Assembly: GCA_021770245.1 (NCBI GenBank)
Contig: JAETRI010000021.1
Location: 1-45,278, forward strand
Reading direction: 5' to 3'
From: Lachnospiraceae bacterium
GTDB lineage: Bacteria > Bacillota > Clostridia > Lachnospirales > Lachnospiraceae
Length of the DNA: 45,278 nt
In this document: one piece after another, positions 1-9,592 of the stretch
Numbering within the stretch: position 1 is the stretch's first letter
Layout of the letters: every line of letters begins with the position of its first letter
Notes under the pieces: generated by a model
The model's database searches: none
Seen by the model: only the letters and a program-made list of their open reading frames with translations
Told to the model about the DNA's origin: nothing
Translations under genes and position numbers: made by a program

Positions 1-134
1 AAAAAAGGACACAGGGATTTTATGTGCCAAAAGGCACAGGCGTGAGCGGAGAGTTCCGCAGAACAGGAATCCCGGGGTGTACAGGAGAAGAAATGTATAT
101 TTAAGCGTCAGAGCTGTTTTTCACGTCTTCCCTC

Positions 135-163
135 TTGACATTTTCTCCCGCATCCGTTAATAT
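135..163 (+). promoter_or_regulatory. promoter of tRNA-Arg
   Basis: TTGACA (135-140) is followed by a 17-nt spacer and TAATAT (158-163), about 30 nt before the tRNA. The -35 is perfect and the -10 is close to consensus. The DNA before it (1-134) holds only a small hairpin (TGTGCC/GGCACA, 23-38) and no gene that I can see. Confidence 0.75.
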
Positions 164-193
164 ATTATTTGTCGTTGGAAATACACTTTTTAT

Positions 194-267
<74 letters not shown>

Positions 268-274
268 CTCTCAT

Positions 275-309
275 AAACCGTACGGGATTTTCCCGTACGG
301 TTTTTTTGT
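275..309 (+). terminator. rho-independent terminator of tRNA-Arg
   Basis: A 13-bp perfect stem (AAACCGTACGGGA / TCCCGTACGGTTT) with a 3-nt loop, running into a T tract at 301-307. It lies 8 nt after the tRNA. Confidence 0.85.
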
Positions 310-365
310 ATCCGCGGAACGGATAGGAAGATCCTGCCGACAGAGCCCGGCCGGGCCGCCTCTTT

Positions 366-3300
366 TCATCTTTCCTGCAGGATTTCCATCAACGCTTCCC
401 TGGTGAGAGCCGCAAACCCTATTTCTCCCTGTCCCAGGATCTGTTCCGCCAGCTCCTTCTTTTTTTCCTGCAGAGCGACGATTTTCTCCTCCACCGTCCC
501 CTTGGCGATGAGCCGATAGACGGTTACCACATTTTTCTGGCCGATCCGATGGGCCCTGTCGGTAGCCTGGTTCTGCACCGCCACGTTCCACCAGGGATCG
601 TAATGGATGACAATATCCGCCCCTGTCAGATTCAGCCCCGTACCGCCCGCCTTCAGGGAAATGCAGAAAACGGGCGTATCGTCCCGGTTAAACCGTTCCA
701 CCAGCTCCAGCCTCTTTGCCTTGGGGGTGGAACCGTCCAGGGAATAGAAGCCGATCCCTTCCCCGGCCAGGCCCTCCTTCAGCCGTTCCAGCATGGAGGT
801 AAACTGGGAGAAAAGAAGCACCTTATGCCCTCCGTCCAGGGCATTACGGACCAGTTCCAGGCACAGGCGCATCTTGGCCGACCCCGCCCCGTATCCCTCC
901 AGGATCAGGGCAGGGTCACAGCACAGCTGCCGCAGCTTCGTTAACTCCGCCAGCACCTGGATGCGGGCTGAGGCAAACTCCTCCTCCGTCTGTCCGGAGA
1001 GCACCTGCACCAGGCGCTGCACATGGGCGTCGTACAGTTCCTTCTGCTCCCCTTCCAGCTGGGCATACATATTTTTCTCGATCTTTGCAGGCAGGTCGGA
1101 AAGCACATCCCTCTTCAGCCTGCGCAGGATAAAGGGACGGATCAGCCGCTGCAGCCGCCCCGCCGCCTGCTCGTCCCCCTTTCCCACCACGGGCGTCTCG
1201 AACTCCTCCCGGAACTTGGAATAGGAAAACAGGAAGCCCGGCATGAGATAATCGAAAATACTCCAAAGCTCGCTCAGCCGGTTCTCCACCGGCGTTCCCG
1301 TCAGGGCCATCCGGAAAGCCGCGTTTACTCCCTTCACGGCCCGGGCCGCCTGCGTGGTATGATTCTTGATGTACTGTGCTTCATCGATGACCTGGCAGGC
1401 GAAATCCAGCCCTTCATAAAGCGCCGCATCCCGGCGCAGCAGATCATAGGAGGTCACCAGGATCCCCTTTTTCTCCCGCCCGATCCGCTCCAGGACTTCC
1501 CGGCGCAAAGCCGAACCGCCCGCCGCCAGGAAGACGGGAAGAACGGGTGCGAAACGCTCCAGCTCGCTTTTCCAGTTATAGACCAGCGAGGCAGGGCACA
1601 CCACCAGAAAAGGCCCTGCGGGGGCGCCCTGCGCCTCCTGCCATTCCGACAGGAAGAAAGCGATGACCTGCAGCGTTTTTCCCAGTCCCATGTCGTCCGC
1701 CAGGATTCCTCCGAACCCGTTCGCCTTCAGGGTCTTGATCCACAAAAATCCCGCCTTCTGATATCCGCGCAGCACCCCTTCCAACTCCTTAGGGATTTCA
1801 AAATCCGCATCCTCCGCCGTTTTCATGTTTCTCACCAGAGAACGGAAGCTCCTGTCTTTATGTACGCCCAGGCCGTTCCCCTCCTGCAGATGTCCGTCCA
1901 GATACATAGCCCTGTAACGGGGAAGGCGCGCGCCGCCCTCCGCCAGCTGCCGGTCCGAAAGGTTCAGATCCTGCTTCAGCCCTGACAGGACGCGGATCCC
2001 CTCGTCGGACAGATCCACAAAGCTTCCGTCCTTCAGGCGGTAATACTTTCTTTTCCGGTCATATCGGGAAAGGACACCGATCAGCTGATCCAAAGGCATT
2101 TCCTCACAGGACAGGGAGAGTTCCAGCAGATCCCCCGTCAGGGACACGCCCACGTTCACATGGGGGCTGGGCAGAATGCGCAGCGCCTTCACCGCATCCG
2201 ATACATACACCGTACATATCTCCTGCAGCTTTGGAAGGCCCTCCCGCAGAAAATCATACAGCCTCCCTTCCTCCGTAATCGCCATCTGGTTCCTCTGCGA
2301 ATCGAAGGCGTCGAAAAAAGAGGACACCCAATAGGAAAGCTCCATTTCCTTTCCGGCATCCCTGCGCTCCGACAGATCGAAAGGCTCGAACAGATTGTAT
2401 TTTTCCTCCCCATATACCGCATACAGCGAACAGGTAAACAAATCCCTCTGGGGTGCATCCAGATAGAGTTCAAAACGCGCTTCTTCCGGCAGATATTCTG
2501 CCGGAAGGAAATCCTTCGTTTTTACCTCAAAATGCGAAGAAATCATGGGAAGCATATCCCTGGTAAAAGCCGGCAGCTCCGTCTCTGCCACAAACAGCCC
2601 GTTTTTACCGAAACTGTCCATGTACAGGAGGAATTCCCGGATCTCCTCCATTTCTTTCCGGTCCGAACGGTAAATGACGCCGTCTTCGAAAAAATACAGA
2701 TACTTCCTTCCCGTGAGCATGGACAGGCCCTTCAGTTTTACCGTGATCCCGCACTCCGTCCCTTCGATTTCCACCACCCGCTCCGGTTTTCCCTCCGTCA
2801 GTCTCCACTCCCGCACCCGGCCGTCCGCCAAACTCCCCGGAAGCGTCAGATCGGAAGTGCTCTCCAAAAAATCGTCTATCAAATCTCCGTTCACCGGTAG
2901 TTCCCGTTTATAGGTGAAGGACAGATAGTTTTCCAGATAGCTGCTGCCTTTTAATAAGGTAAAAACCAGGAAGCGCACCAACGGCCGAAAGGACGGGTCA
3001 AAGGCCTCCATATGGTGGTAAAACGCGAGTTCCTTCCCGTATTCCACCCGGATCCCCTGTGCCACCGCATTGACAAAATCCCCGATATTCTTTACCACGT
3101 ACATCCTGGTTTTCCCGACCCGAAAGCTAACCTGCATGACGTTTCCCGCCAATTTAAAATTCGGTTCCAGGCGCACCGTTCCAAGCAGTTCCTTCTGCAT
3201 CAGGTTCACCTTATCCTTCAAGGCATAACCGTTTAAGAGCATCTCGAAGCCATAGGTGGTGGTACGGACCGAAAGCTGTTTCCTTCCGGCTCCGGAATAT

Positions 3301-3623
3301 GCCTTCCTCCCCTGCTTTCGCTGCACCAAATACTCCAAAAGCGCAGCCACGCAATGCTTACACAGGCCGGAATAGGTACGAACGGCCGCACAGGAGCATT
3401 CGTAGTCCAGAATCTCCCGATAATCCTCGTCCACTCCGATCTCCACGTCATAAAGGGTTCCCCCGCTCCCGGCCACCTGGGCCGACATGCGGACCACCTC
3501 GAACCCGGACTCCATTTGTTTCTCCCACTGCAGATTCCGAACCGCCCCCTGAGCCTGCAGCCCGCCCCCTCTCTCAAAGGCCAGCCTGTGGCACTCTCTC
3601 TTGATATCCGTCCTGTCCAGCAT
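366..3623 (-). CDS. SWIM-zinc-finger SNF2-family DEAD/DEAH helicase
   Basis: About 1085 aa. ATP-dependent DNA translocase of the bacterial SNF2 family, with no defined substrate. The N-terminus has a SWIM zinc finger (CSCAAVRTYSGLCKHC). A long SNF2-associated region follows, then the two RecA-like lobes. Lobe 1 shows DDMGLGKT (Walker A), VIDEAQ (motif II) and LTGTPVEN (motif III). Lobe 2 shows FSQFTSMLERL, DGSTPKAKR and AHRIGQ (motif VI). I start at the ATG at 3623, preceded by GGAGAAGGG. The open frame runs upstream to 3992, but that extension is Arg/Pro-rich and unlike protein, and it covers an inverted repeat. The gene stands alone, divergent from the hydrogenase operon. Confidence 0.9.
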   Translation of the reverse strand: MLDRTDIKRECHRLAFERGGGLQAQGAVRNLQWEKQMESGFEVVRMSAQVAGSGGTLYDVEIGVDEDYREILDYECSCAAVRTYSGLCKHCVAALLEYLVQRKQGRKAYSGAGRKQLSVRTTTYGFEMLLNGYALKDKVNLMQKELLGTVRLEPNFKLAGNVMQVSFRVGKTRMYVVKNIGDFVNAVAQGIRVEYGKELAFYHHMEAFDPSFRPLVRFLVFTLLKGSSYLENYLSFTYKRELPVNGDLIDDFLESTSDLTLPGSLADGRVREWRLTEGKPERVVEIEGTECGITVKLKGLSMLTGRKYLYFFEDGVIYRSDRKEMEEIREFLLYMDSFGKNGLFVAETELPAFTRDMLPMISSHFEVKTKDFLPAEYLPEEARFELYLDAPQRDLFTCSLYAVYGEEKYNLFEPFDLSERRDAGKEMELSYWVSSFFDAFDSQRNQMAITEEGRLYDFLREGLPKLQEICTVYVSDAVKALRILPSPHVNVGVSLTGDLLELSLSCEEMPLDQLIGVLSRYDRKRKYYRLKDGSFVDLSDEGIRVLSGLKQDLNLSDRQLAEGGARLPRYRAMYLDGHLQEGNGLGVHKDRSFRSLVRNMKTAEDADFEIPKELEGVLRGYQKAGFLWIKTLKANGFGGILADDMGLGKTLQVIAFFLSEWQEAQGAPAGPFLVVCPASLVYNWKSELERFAPVLPVFLAAGGSALRREVLERIGREKKGILVTSYDLLRRDAALYEGLDFACQVIDEAQYIKNHTTQAARAVKGVNAAFRMALTGTPVENRLSELWSIFDYLMPGFLFSYSKFREEFETPVVGKGDEQAAGRLQRLIRPFILRRLKRDVLSDLPAKIEKNMYAQLEGEQKELYDAHVQRLVQVLSGQTEEEFASARIQVLAELTKLRQLCCDPALILEGYGAGSAKMRLCLELVRNALDGGHKVLLFSQFTSMLERLKEGLAGEGIGFYSLDGSTPKAKRLELVERFNRDDTPVFCISLKAGGTGLNLTGADIVIHYDPWWNVAVQNQATDRAHRIGQKNVVTVYRLIAKGTVEEKIVALQEKKKELAEQILGQGEIGFAALTREALMEILQER

Positions 3624-4210
3624 TTTTCTTATATCCCTTCTCCTGTGTGTCCTGTCCTTTATTATAACAGCCCTGCAGCGGCGGATGCAATCCGTTTTCT
3701 TTTTTCCCGGGGCAAACGCATGAACGACCCTGTGCCCTCGCTGCGGTCGCCATGCTCCGCCGGGGCGCACTGCAGGATCCCGGCCATCGGGGCAGCCGGG
3801 AAGGAGCCTATGGCCGGGATCCTGCGGGATGCCCATCCTGCTGCCGATATTGTGAAAATTTCGACAAATTCGGCAATTTTTATATGGCGGTACCTTTCCT
3901 TCTATGGTAGAATAAAAACTGGCGCTGCGCTTCCCTTCCGATCTCAACGATCCGGGAACGACAACGCGGCGTTTTTTTACATCATCTCCCATACGCCCGC
4001 CTTGGCGGGCACCTAAATCAGGCTCAGGAAACTTTCGTTTCCTGTGAAATCGAAGATTTCACGTTAACCGACATGCCGCGCCCTGCGCGGCAGCGCGATG
4101 ATTCAAAGAAGCGGGGAAATCCCCTGCGGGCATCTGCGGGCCGTCATGCCTGCCGGATCTTTTTGTATGCCGTTCCCCCTGCCATGCCCGCGAGAACGAA
4201 AGGAGCTACC
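3624..4210. other. hairpin-rich intergenic region between the helicase and hydC
   Basis: I see no gene here. It contains a perfect 16-bp inverted repeat (3772-3787 with 3810-3825, 22-nt loop, GCAGGATCCCGGCCAT). Near hydC there is a run of short hairpins: CAGGAAAC/GTTTCCTG at about 4026-4045, GTGAAATC/GATTTCAC at 4045-4063, and CCGCG/CGCGG near 4077-4091. The divergent promoters of both genes must lie here, but none is clear. Confidence 0.6.
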
Positions 4211-4699
4211 ATGTTAACGCAAGAAGAAATCAGCCGTTTGGATGAGATCCTCGCAGAGCATGATTATGACAGCTCCGCTGTCATAGCCATCATGCAGGAC
4301 ATCCAGAAAGAGTACCGCTATCTTCCCCAGGAGGCCCTTACCTACATCTCCGGGAAGCTCAAACTCAGCGAGGCCAAAATCTATGGTGTAGCCACATTTT
4401 ACGAAAATTTTTCCCTGGATCCAAAGGGGAAATACGTGATCAAGGTATGCGACGGCACCGCCTGCCATGTACGGAAGTCCATTCCCATTCTGGAGGAATT
4501 CAGGAACCTTTTGGGGCTGTCCGAGACGAAGCACAACTCGGACGACATGCTTTTCACCCTGGAAACCGTTTCCTGCCTGGGCGCCTGCGGCCTGGCTCCG
4601 GTCTGCACCGTGAACGACAAGGTACATGCCGCCATGACTCCCGAGAAAGCCCGGGAACTCATTCAGGAATTAAGGGAGGAAGCAGCTCATGAGAATTAA
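4211..4699 (+). CDS. hydC: NuoE-like [2Fe-2S] subunit of bifurcating [FeFe]-hydrogenase (HydC)
   Basis: 162 aa. Thioredoxin-like [2Fe-2S] subunit of the NuoE/HydC family, expected to carry electrons within the cytosolic HydABC complex. The N-terminal helical part (DSSAVIAIMQDIQKEYRYLP) is typical of the family. The cluster ligands appear as CDGTAC, then SCLGACGLAPVC. The start at 4211 has GGAGCTACC just upstream, and the longer open frame from 4073 is not protein-like. The gene is the first of hydC-hydB-hydA, and its stop overlaps the hydB start by 11 nt, which suggests coupled translation. Confidence 0.92.
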   Translation: MLTQEEISRLDEILAEHDYDSSAVIAIMQDIQKEYRYLPQEALTYISGKLKLSEAKIYGVATFYENFSLDPKGKYVIKVCDGTACHVRKSIPILEEFRNLLGLSETKHNSDDMLFTLETVSCLGACGLAPVCTVNDKVHAAMTPEKARELIQELREEAAHEN

Positions 4700-6641
4700 C
4701 AGTCCGGAAGAATTAAAAAGCCTGCAGGAAATCTATTCCCAGGCCCTTAATGCCCAGAAAAAAAGGATCCTGGTCTGTGCGGGGACCGGCTGCGTGGCAG
4801 GAGGATCCCTCTTAATCTATGCCCGTCTGAAGGAACTCATGGCGGAGCGGGGCATTCCCTGCGAAGTCCTTTTGCAGGAGGAACCCCACGAACATATGCC
4901 GGAAGGCGCCTGTGAGGAAAAAGGAAGCGCCGCCGCGCAGGCGCAGGATGCCGCATTGCATCATGGAATCGGTTTAAAGAAGAGCGGCTGCCACGGCTTC
5001 TGCGAGATGGGGCCCCTGCTGCGCATTGACCCCGAAGGCTTGCTGTATATCAAAGTCAAAGTGGAAGACTGCGAAGAAATCATCGAACGAAGCATTCTGA
5101 AGGACGAGATCATCGACCGTCTGGTCTATCAGGATCAGTCCCTGAAATCCTATCCCAGACAGGAGGAGATCCCTTTTTATAAAAAGCAGACCCGCGTGGC
5201 TCTGGAATACTGCGGCCATATCGATGCGGAATCCGTCATGGAATACATTGCCGTGGGCGGCTATTCCGCCGTTTCCAAGGCTCTGTTTGAAATGACCCCC
5301 CAGGGGATCGTGGACGAAATCTCCGACGCCTGCCTGCGGGGCAGAGGAGGCGGCGGCTTCCCTGCCGGGAAAAAATGGGCGCAGGTCCTGCGCCAGCCCG
5401 AAGAAGTGAAATATGTGGTCTGTAACGGAGACGAAGGGGATCCCGGCGCTTTCATGGACCGTTCCATGATGGAAGGGGAACCCCACAGGGTGCTGGAGGG
5501 CATGCTCATCGCCGGCATCGCCACCGGGGCACATTACGGATATATCTACGTGCGTGCGGAATATCCGCTGGCGGTTTCCAGGCTGCAAAACGCCATCGAA
5601 CAGGCCTCCGCGATCGGCCTGCTGGGAGAAAATATCCTGGGTTCCGGCTTTGATTTCACCGTAAAAATCAGCCAGGGAGCCGGTGCTTTCGTCTGCGGCG
5701 AAGGAAGCGCGCTCACCTCTTCCATAGAGGGGAACCGGGGCATGCCCAGGGTAAAGCCGCCCCGTACGGTGGAAAAGGGATTGTTTGAAAAACCTACCGT
5801 CTTAAACAACGTGGAAACCTTCTGCAATGTGGCGCCCATCATCCTGCGCGGGGCGGACTGGTATAAGACCATGGGGCCTGCCAATAACCATGGCACCAAG
5901 GCTTTTGCCCTCACCGGAAACGTAAATAATACCGGCCTGATCGAGGTTCCCATGGGAACCACCCTGCGCGAGGTCATCTTCGACATCGGCGGCGGCGTCA
6001 AGGGCGGTAATTTCAAGGCCGTACAGATCGGCGGCCCCTCCGGCGGCTGCCTGTGCATCAGCGCCACGGAAGACCATCTGGATCTTCATCTGGATTTCGA
6101 CTCTCTCAAAAAAGTGGGAGCCATGATCGGTTCCGGCGGCCTGGTGGTCATGAACGACAAGAGCTGTATGGTGGAAGTGGCCCGTTTCTTCATGAATTTC
6201 ACCCAAAACGAGTCCTGCGGGAAATGTGTCCCCTGCCGGGAAGGCACCAAGCGCATGCTGGAGCTCTTAACGGACATCACCGAAGGCCGGGGGACCATGG
6301 AACATTTGGACCGGCTGCAGGAACTGGCCGACACCATATCGGATACCGCCCTGTGCGGCCTGGGCAAAACCGCCGCTTTCCCGGTGGTCAGCACTATGAA
6401 ATATTTTCGCGATGAGTACATCGCCCACGTTGTGGATAAGAAATGTCCGGCAGGCCAGTGCAAGTCTCTGATCAACTATACCGTGGATCCCGCCCTGTGC
6501 AAGGGATGTACCAAGTGTGCAAGACTCTGCCCTGTCTCTGCCATCAGCGGAGAGCCAAAGAAGCCTCATACCATCGACGTTAACAAATGTATAAAATGCG
6601 GGACCTGCAAGGAAGGCTGTCCTTTCCATGCAATCTCCTGA
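4689..6641 (+). CDS. hydB: NuoF-like NAD(P)H/FMN subunit of bifurcating [FeFe]-hydrogenase (HydB)
   Basis: 650 aa, the full HydB architecture. Residues about 20-130 form a thioredoxin-like [2Fe-2S] domain (CAGTGC, then CHGFC). Residues about 150-520 form the 51-kDa NuoF core, with GRGGGGFPAGKKW (NADH site), CNGDEGDPGAF (FMN site) and GAGAFVCGEGSAL. The [4Fe-4S] motif SCGKCVPCREGTKRML follows. The C-terminus carries a two-cluster ferredoxin (CKGCTKCARLCP and CIKCGTCKEGCP). By family knowledge this subunit holds the flavin and exchanges electrons between NAD(H), ferredoxin and HydA. Confidence 0.94.
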   Translation: MRINSPEELKSLQEIYSQALNAQKKRILVCAGTGCVAGGSLLIYARLKELMAERGIPCEVLLQEEPHEHMPEGACEEKGSAAAQAQDAALHHGIGLKKSGCHGFCEMGPLLRIDPEGLLYIKVKVEDCEEIIERSILKDEIIDRLVYQDQSLKSYPRQEEIPFYKKQTRVALEYCGHIDAESVMEYIAVGGYSAVSKALFEMTPQGIVDEISDACLRGRGGGGFPAGKKWAQVLRQPEEVKYVVCNGDEGDPGAFMDRSMMEGEPHRVLEGMLIAGIATGAHYGYIYVRAEYPLAVSRLQNAIEQASAIGLLGENILGSGFDFTVKISQGAGAFVCGEGSALTSSIEGNRGMPRVKPPRTVEKGLFEKPTVLNNVETFCNVAPIILRGADWYKTMGPANNHGTKAFALTGNVNNTGLIEVPMGTTLREVIFDIGGGVKGGNFKAVQIGGPSGGCLCISATEDHLDLHLDFDSLKKVGAMIGSGGLVVMNDKSCMVEVARFFMNFTQNESCGKCVPCREGTKRMLELLTDITEGRGTMEHLDRLQELADTISDTALCGLGKTAAFPVVSTMKYFRDEYIAHVVDKKCPAGQCKSLINYTVDPALCKGCTKCARLCPVSAISGEPKKPHTIDVNKCIKCGTCKEGCPFHAIS

Positions 6642-6700
6642 TTCTATCCTTTAATGATTCATAAAGAACGCCGCCCGTTGCGGCTAGAATGCGAGGAAAT

Positions 6701-8410
6701 ATGGCTAAATACATGATTATTGACGGCATAAGGGCAGATTTTGACGAGGAGAAAAATATCCTGCAGGTCATCAACAGCATAGGCATTCACGTGCCGACCC
6801 TTTGCTATTATTCCGACCTTTCCATTTACGGGGCATGCCGCATGTGCATGGTGGAAGACGAGAGAGGCAATCTGATCGCCTCCTGCTCCACACCCCCCAA
6901 GGACCGTATGGTCATTAAGACCAATACCCCCAGGCTGCAGCACCATCGGAAAATGATTCTGGAACTGCTCCTGGCATCCCACTGCAGGGATTGTACCATC
7001 TGTGAGAAAAACGAAACCTGCCGTCTCCAGGAGCTGGCGAGCCGCCTGGGCTTGACCGAGGTACGCTTCCCCAATACCAGGAAGCCCCAGCCCATTGACG
7101 ACTCCTCCCCTTCCATCATCCGCGACCCCAGCAAATGCATCCTCTGCGGCGACTGCGTCAGGGTGTGTAATGAGGTGCAGCATGTGGGCGCCATCGATTT
7201 TGCGGAACGGGGCGCGGACGCCGTCGTGACGCCCGCCTTCGGTAAAAAAATGGCGGAGACCAACTGTGTCAACTGCGGCCAGTGCGCCGCCGTCTGTCCC
7301 ACGGCCGCCATCCGGATCCAGACCTGTAAGAGCAAGGTATGGCGCGAGCTCTACGATCCGAAGAAACGCGTGGTGGCACAGGTGGCGCCTGCCGTCCGCG
7401 TGGCCCTGGGCGAAGCCTTCGGCCTGGAACCCGGCGAGGACAGCATCGGCAAGATCTTCACGGCCATCCGTATGCTGGGCTTCGACGCCGTATTCGATAC
7501 CTGCGTGGGCGCAGATCTCACCATTATGGAGGAAGCCAAGGAACTGGCGGAGAAGCTGGAGAGCGGGGACGACCGTTTCCCTCTGTTCACCTCCTGCTGT
7601 CCTGCCTGGATCCGTTATGCGGAAAAACACCATCCCGAAATGCTTCCCTATATCTCCACCTGTAAGTCTCCGATGGAGATGTTCGGTACCATCCTGCGGG
7701 AACACTATAGAAAAGCGGATGCGGAAGAGGGCCGCCATACCATATCTGTGGCAATCATGCCCTGTGTAGCCAAGAAAATGGAAGCGGGACGGGAGGAATT
7801 CATCCGTGACGGCGTGCCCGATGTGGATTACGTCATCACCACCAAGGAGCTGATCAGCATGATCCGGGAAAGCGGCATCCAGTTTGACCAGATCGACCCG
7901 GAAGCACCCGATATGCCCTTCTCCATTTCCTCCGGCGCGGGCGTGATCTTCGGCGTCACCGGAGGGGTAACGGAAGCCGCCCTGCGCCGCCTCGTGAAGG
8001 AAAAGAGCACCCAGACCCTGCGGGACATCAAGTTCTCCGGCATCCGGGGTATGGACGGCATCAAAGCCGCTGAAATGGAGCTGGACGGCAGGACCGTACG
8101 CATCGCCGTGGTCAGCGGCCTGGGTAATGCGGATAATCTCATCGAAAAGCTCAAAAGCGGAGAAGAACACTTCGATTTCGTGGAAGTTATGGCCTGCCCT
8201 TACGGCTGTATCGCCGGCGCTGGACAGCCCTTCTGCCATAAAGTGGATAAAAAAGAACGGCTGCGCGGCATGTATAAAGCCGACAATGCCGCACCGATTA
8301 AGAGAAGCGAAGAGAATCCGGTGGTATACAACCTCTACCACGGCGGCATACTGGAGGGACGGGAACACGAACTCCTTCATGTGCACTACAAAGGGGCCGA
8401 AAGGGCTTAA
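6701..8410 (+). CDS. hydA: catalytic [FeFe]-hydrogenase subunit (HydA)
   Basis: 569 aa from the ATG at 6701 (preceded by GCGAGGAAAT); an upstream in-frame ATG at 6689 lacks a ribosome site. The cluster domains are in the usual order. First is a [2Fe-2S] plant-type domain (CYYSDLSIYGACRMC), then the His-ligated cluster (HCRDCTICEKNETC), then two [4Fe-4S] motifs (CILCGDCVRVC, CVNCGQCAAVC). The H-cluster motifs are L1 TSCCPAW, L2 MPCVAKKME and L3 MACPYGCIAGAGQP. All H-cluster cysteines are present. L3 departs from the common GGC..GGGQP form. The C-terminal small-subunit-like tail (NPVVYNLYHGGILEG) is present. Reversible H2 production or uptake with HydB and HydC is expected. Confidence 0.94.
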   Translation: MAKYMIIDGIRADFDEEKNILQVINSIGIHVPTLCYYSDLSIYGACRMCMVEDERGNLIASCSTPPKDRMVIKTNTPRLQHHRKMILELLLASHCRDCTICEKNETCRLQELASRLGLTEVRFPNTRKPQPIDDSSPSIIRDPSKCILCGDCVRVCNEVQHVGAIDFAERGADAVVTPAFGKKMAETNCVNCGQCAAVCPTAAIRIQTCKSKVWRELYDPKKRVVAQVAPAVRVALGEAFGLEPGEDSIGKIFTAIRMLGFDAVFDTCVGADLTIMEEAKELAEKLESGDDRFPLFTSCCPAWIRYAEKHHPEMLPYISTCKSPMEMFGTILREHYRKADAEEGRHTISVAIMPCVAKKMEAGREEFIRDGVPDVDYVITTKELISMIRESGIQFDQIDPEAPDMPFSISSGAGVIFGVTGGVTEAALRRLVKEKSTQTLRDIKFSGIRGMDGIKAAEMELDGRTVRIAVVSGLGNADNLIEKLKSGEEHFDFVEVMACPYGCIAGAGQPFCHKVDKKERLRGMYKADNAAPIKRSEENPVVYNLYHGGILEGREHELLHVHYKGAERA

Positions 8411-8438
8411 AACGGCATACGCACCGCCGGGCCGGCCC

Positions 8439-8554
8439 TTCCAAAGCGGTTCGGCGGGCAGGAAGGAAAACTCTTCCAAAGCGTTCGGCGGGCAGGGAAG
8501 AAAACTCTTCCAAAGCGTTCGGCGGGCAGGGAGAGGATTCTCTCCCTGCCCGCC
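8439..8554. repeat. 34-bp tandem repeats ending in a perfect 15-bp hairpin
   Basis: Three copies of a unit (CTTCCAAAGCG-TTCGGCGGGCAGG, starting near 8439, 8472 and 8506) lie between hydA and the convergent oxidoreductase gene. The last copy ends in a perfect stem, GGCGGGCAGGGAGAG (8521-8535) with its complement at 8540-8554, around loop GATT. It has no T tract but sits where a two-way terminator would be expected. Confidence 0.8.
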
Positions 8555-8573
8555 ACGCGGAGCCTTGCCCCTG

Positions 8574-9551
8574 TTATTCAAAGGGATAACGAATCCCCCA
8601 CTGCTTCCGCAGGCTGTCCGTCAGCTCCATCACCCGGATGGATTCCGCATGGGGCATCTTTTCACACTCCAGCTTCCCTTCCTCCAGCGCACGGATACAG
8701 GCCTCCACCTCATATTCATAACCGGAAATCTGTTCCGGCCGCTCCACCTGCCTCAGGATGCGGCCGCCGGCATCATGAACGGTAAACCTTTCAAAATTGT
8801 TGATGTTATCGATCTGCATATAGCCCTTCGTCCCGAAGATCATCCCCCGCCTGTCGCTGTTGCAGAGCATGGAACTGTTCAACTGGGCTACCTTCCCGTC
8901 CTCAAAGACCAGGGCAAAGCTGTTTTGTTCGTCCACACCCGTATCCGTATAGGTACAGATCCCGGAAATTTCCCTGATCCTATTCCCGAACATCATCATT
9001 GCAAAATTCAGCGGATAGACGCCCACATCCAGCAGCGCCCCTCCCGCCAGATCCGGCCTGCGCATCCTGGGAACATGGCTGATGGGATATCCCAGATTGG
9101 CCGTGAGCAGAGTGGCCTCCCCGATGCTTCCCGATGCAAGCTCCCTGCGGATCTGATCCAGCATGGGCATATAACGCACCCATATGGCCTCCGTGATAAA
9201 GACCCCTTTCGCCTCGGCCAGCGCGAAAAGCTCCCTGGCCTGCCCGGCGTTGGCCGTAAAGGCCTTTTCGCACAGAACCGGTTTCCCGTGCAGGATACAC
9301 AGCCTGGCATTCTCATAATGTTCCGAATGGGGTGTGGCTATGTAGACCAGCTCGATTTCCTCATCCGCCGCCAGCTCTTCATAGGAACCGTAGGCCTTTT
9401 GAAAACCGTGTTCCTTTGCAAAGCCCTCCGCCTTTTCCAGGCTTCTGGAGCCCACCGCATAACGCTCCACATTGTCCATTTGGGCGATCGTCTTCGCCAT
9501 ACAGGCGGCAATATTCCCCGCTCCCATGACTGCCATTTTCAGTTTTCCCAT
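8574..9551 (-). CDS. Gfo/Idh/MocA-family NAD(P)-dependent oxidoreductase
   Basis: 325 aa, usual family length. The N-terminal Rossmann fold shows GAGNIA (residues about 10-15). CEKAF takes the place of the EKP motif, and YIATPHSEHYENA is the conserved strand-loop before it. The C-terminal half is the alpha/beta substrate domain. These enzymes oxidise sugars, inositols or related polyols; the substrate cannot be read from sequence. The start is supported by GAGGGG 4 nt upstream. It stands alone and is convergent with hydA. Confidence 0.88.
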   Translation of the reverse strand: MGKLKMAVMGAGNIAACMAKTIAQMDNVERYAVGSRSLEKAEGFAKEHGFQKAYGSYEELAADEEIELVYIATPHSEHYENARLCILHGKPVLCEKAFTANAGQARELFALAEAKGVFITEAIWVRYMPMLDQIRRELASGSIGEATLLTANLGYPISHVPRMRRPDLAGGALLDVGVYPLNFAMMMFGNRIREISGICTYTDTGVDEQNSFALVFEDGKVAQLNSSMLCNSDRRGMIFGTKGYMQIDNINNFERFTVHDAGGRILRQVERPEQISGYEYEVEACIRALEEGKLECEKMPHAESIRVMELTDSLRKQWGIRYPFE

Positions 9552-9592
9552 TTTCCCCTCACATTCTGCCGCCTTCAGACGGCTTTCCGTCC

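Noticed and set aside
1023-1985. Plus-strand open frame of 320 codons inside the helicase gene
   Set aside because: It is the antisense shadow of the helicase, with a His/Gln/Pro-rich product and no family motif.
3624-3992. N-terminal extension of the SNF2 helicase to 3992
   Set aside because: The added 123 residues are Arg/Pro/Gly-rich, overlap a perfect inverted repeat and have no ribosome site; 3623 begins a family-like sequence.
6659-8581. 640-codon minus-strand frame opposite hydA
   Set aside because: It is the complementary shadow of the hydrogenase coding strand at high GC; hydA has all cluster motifs.
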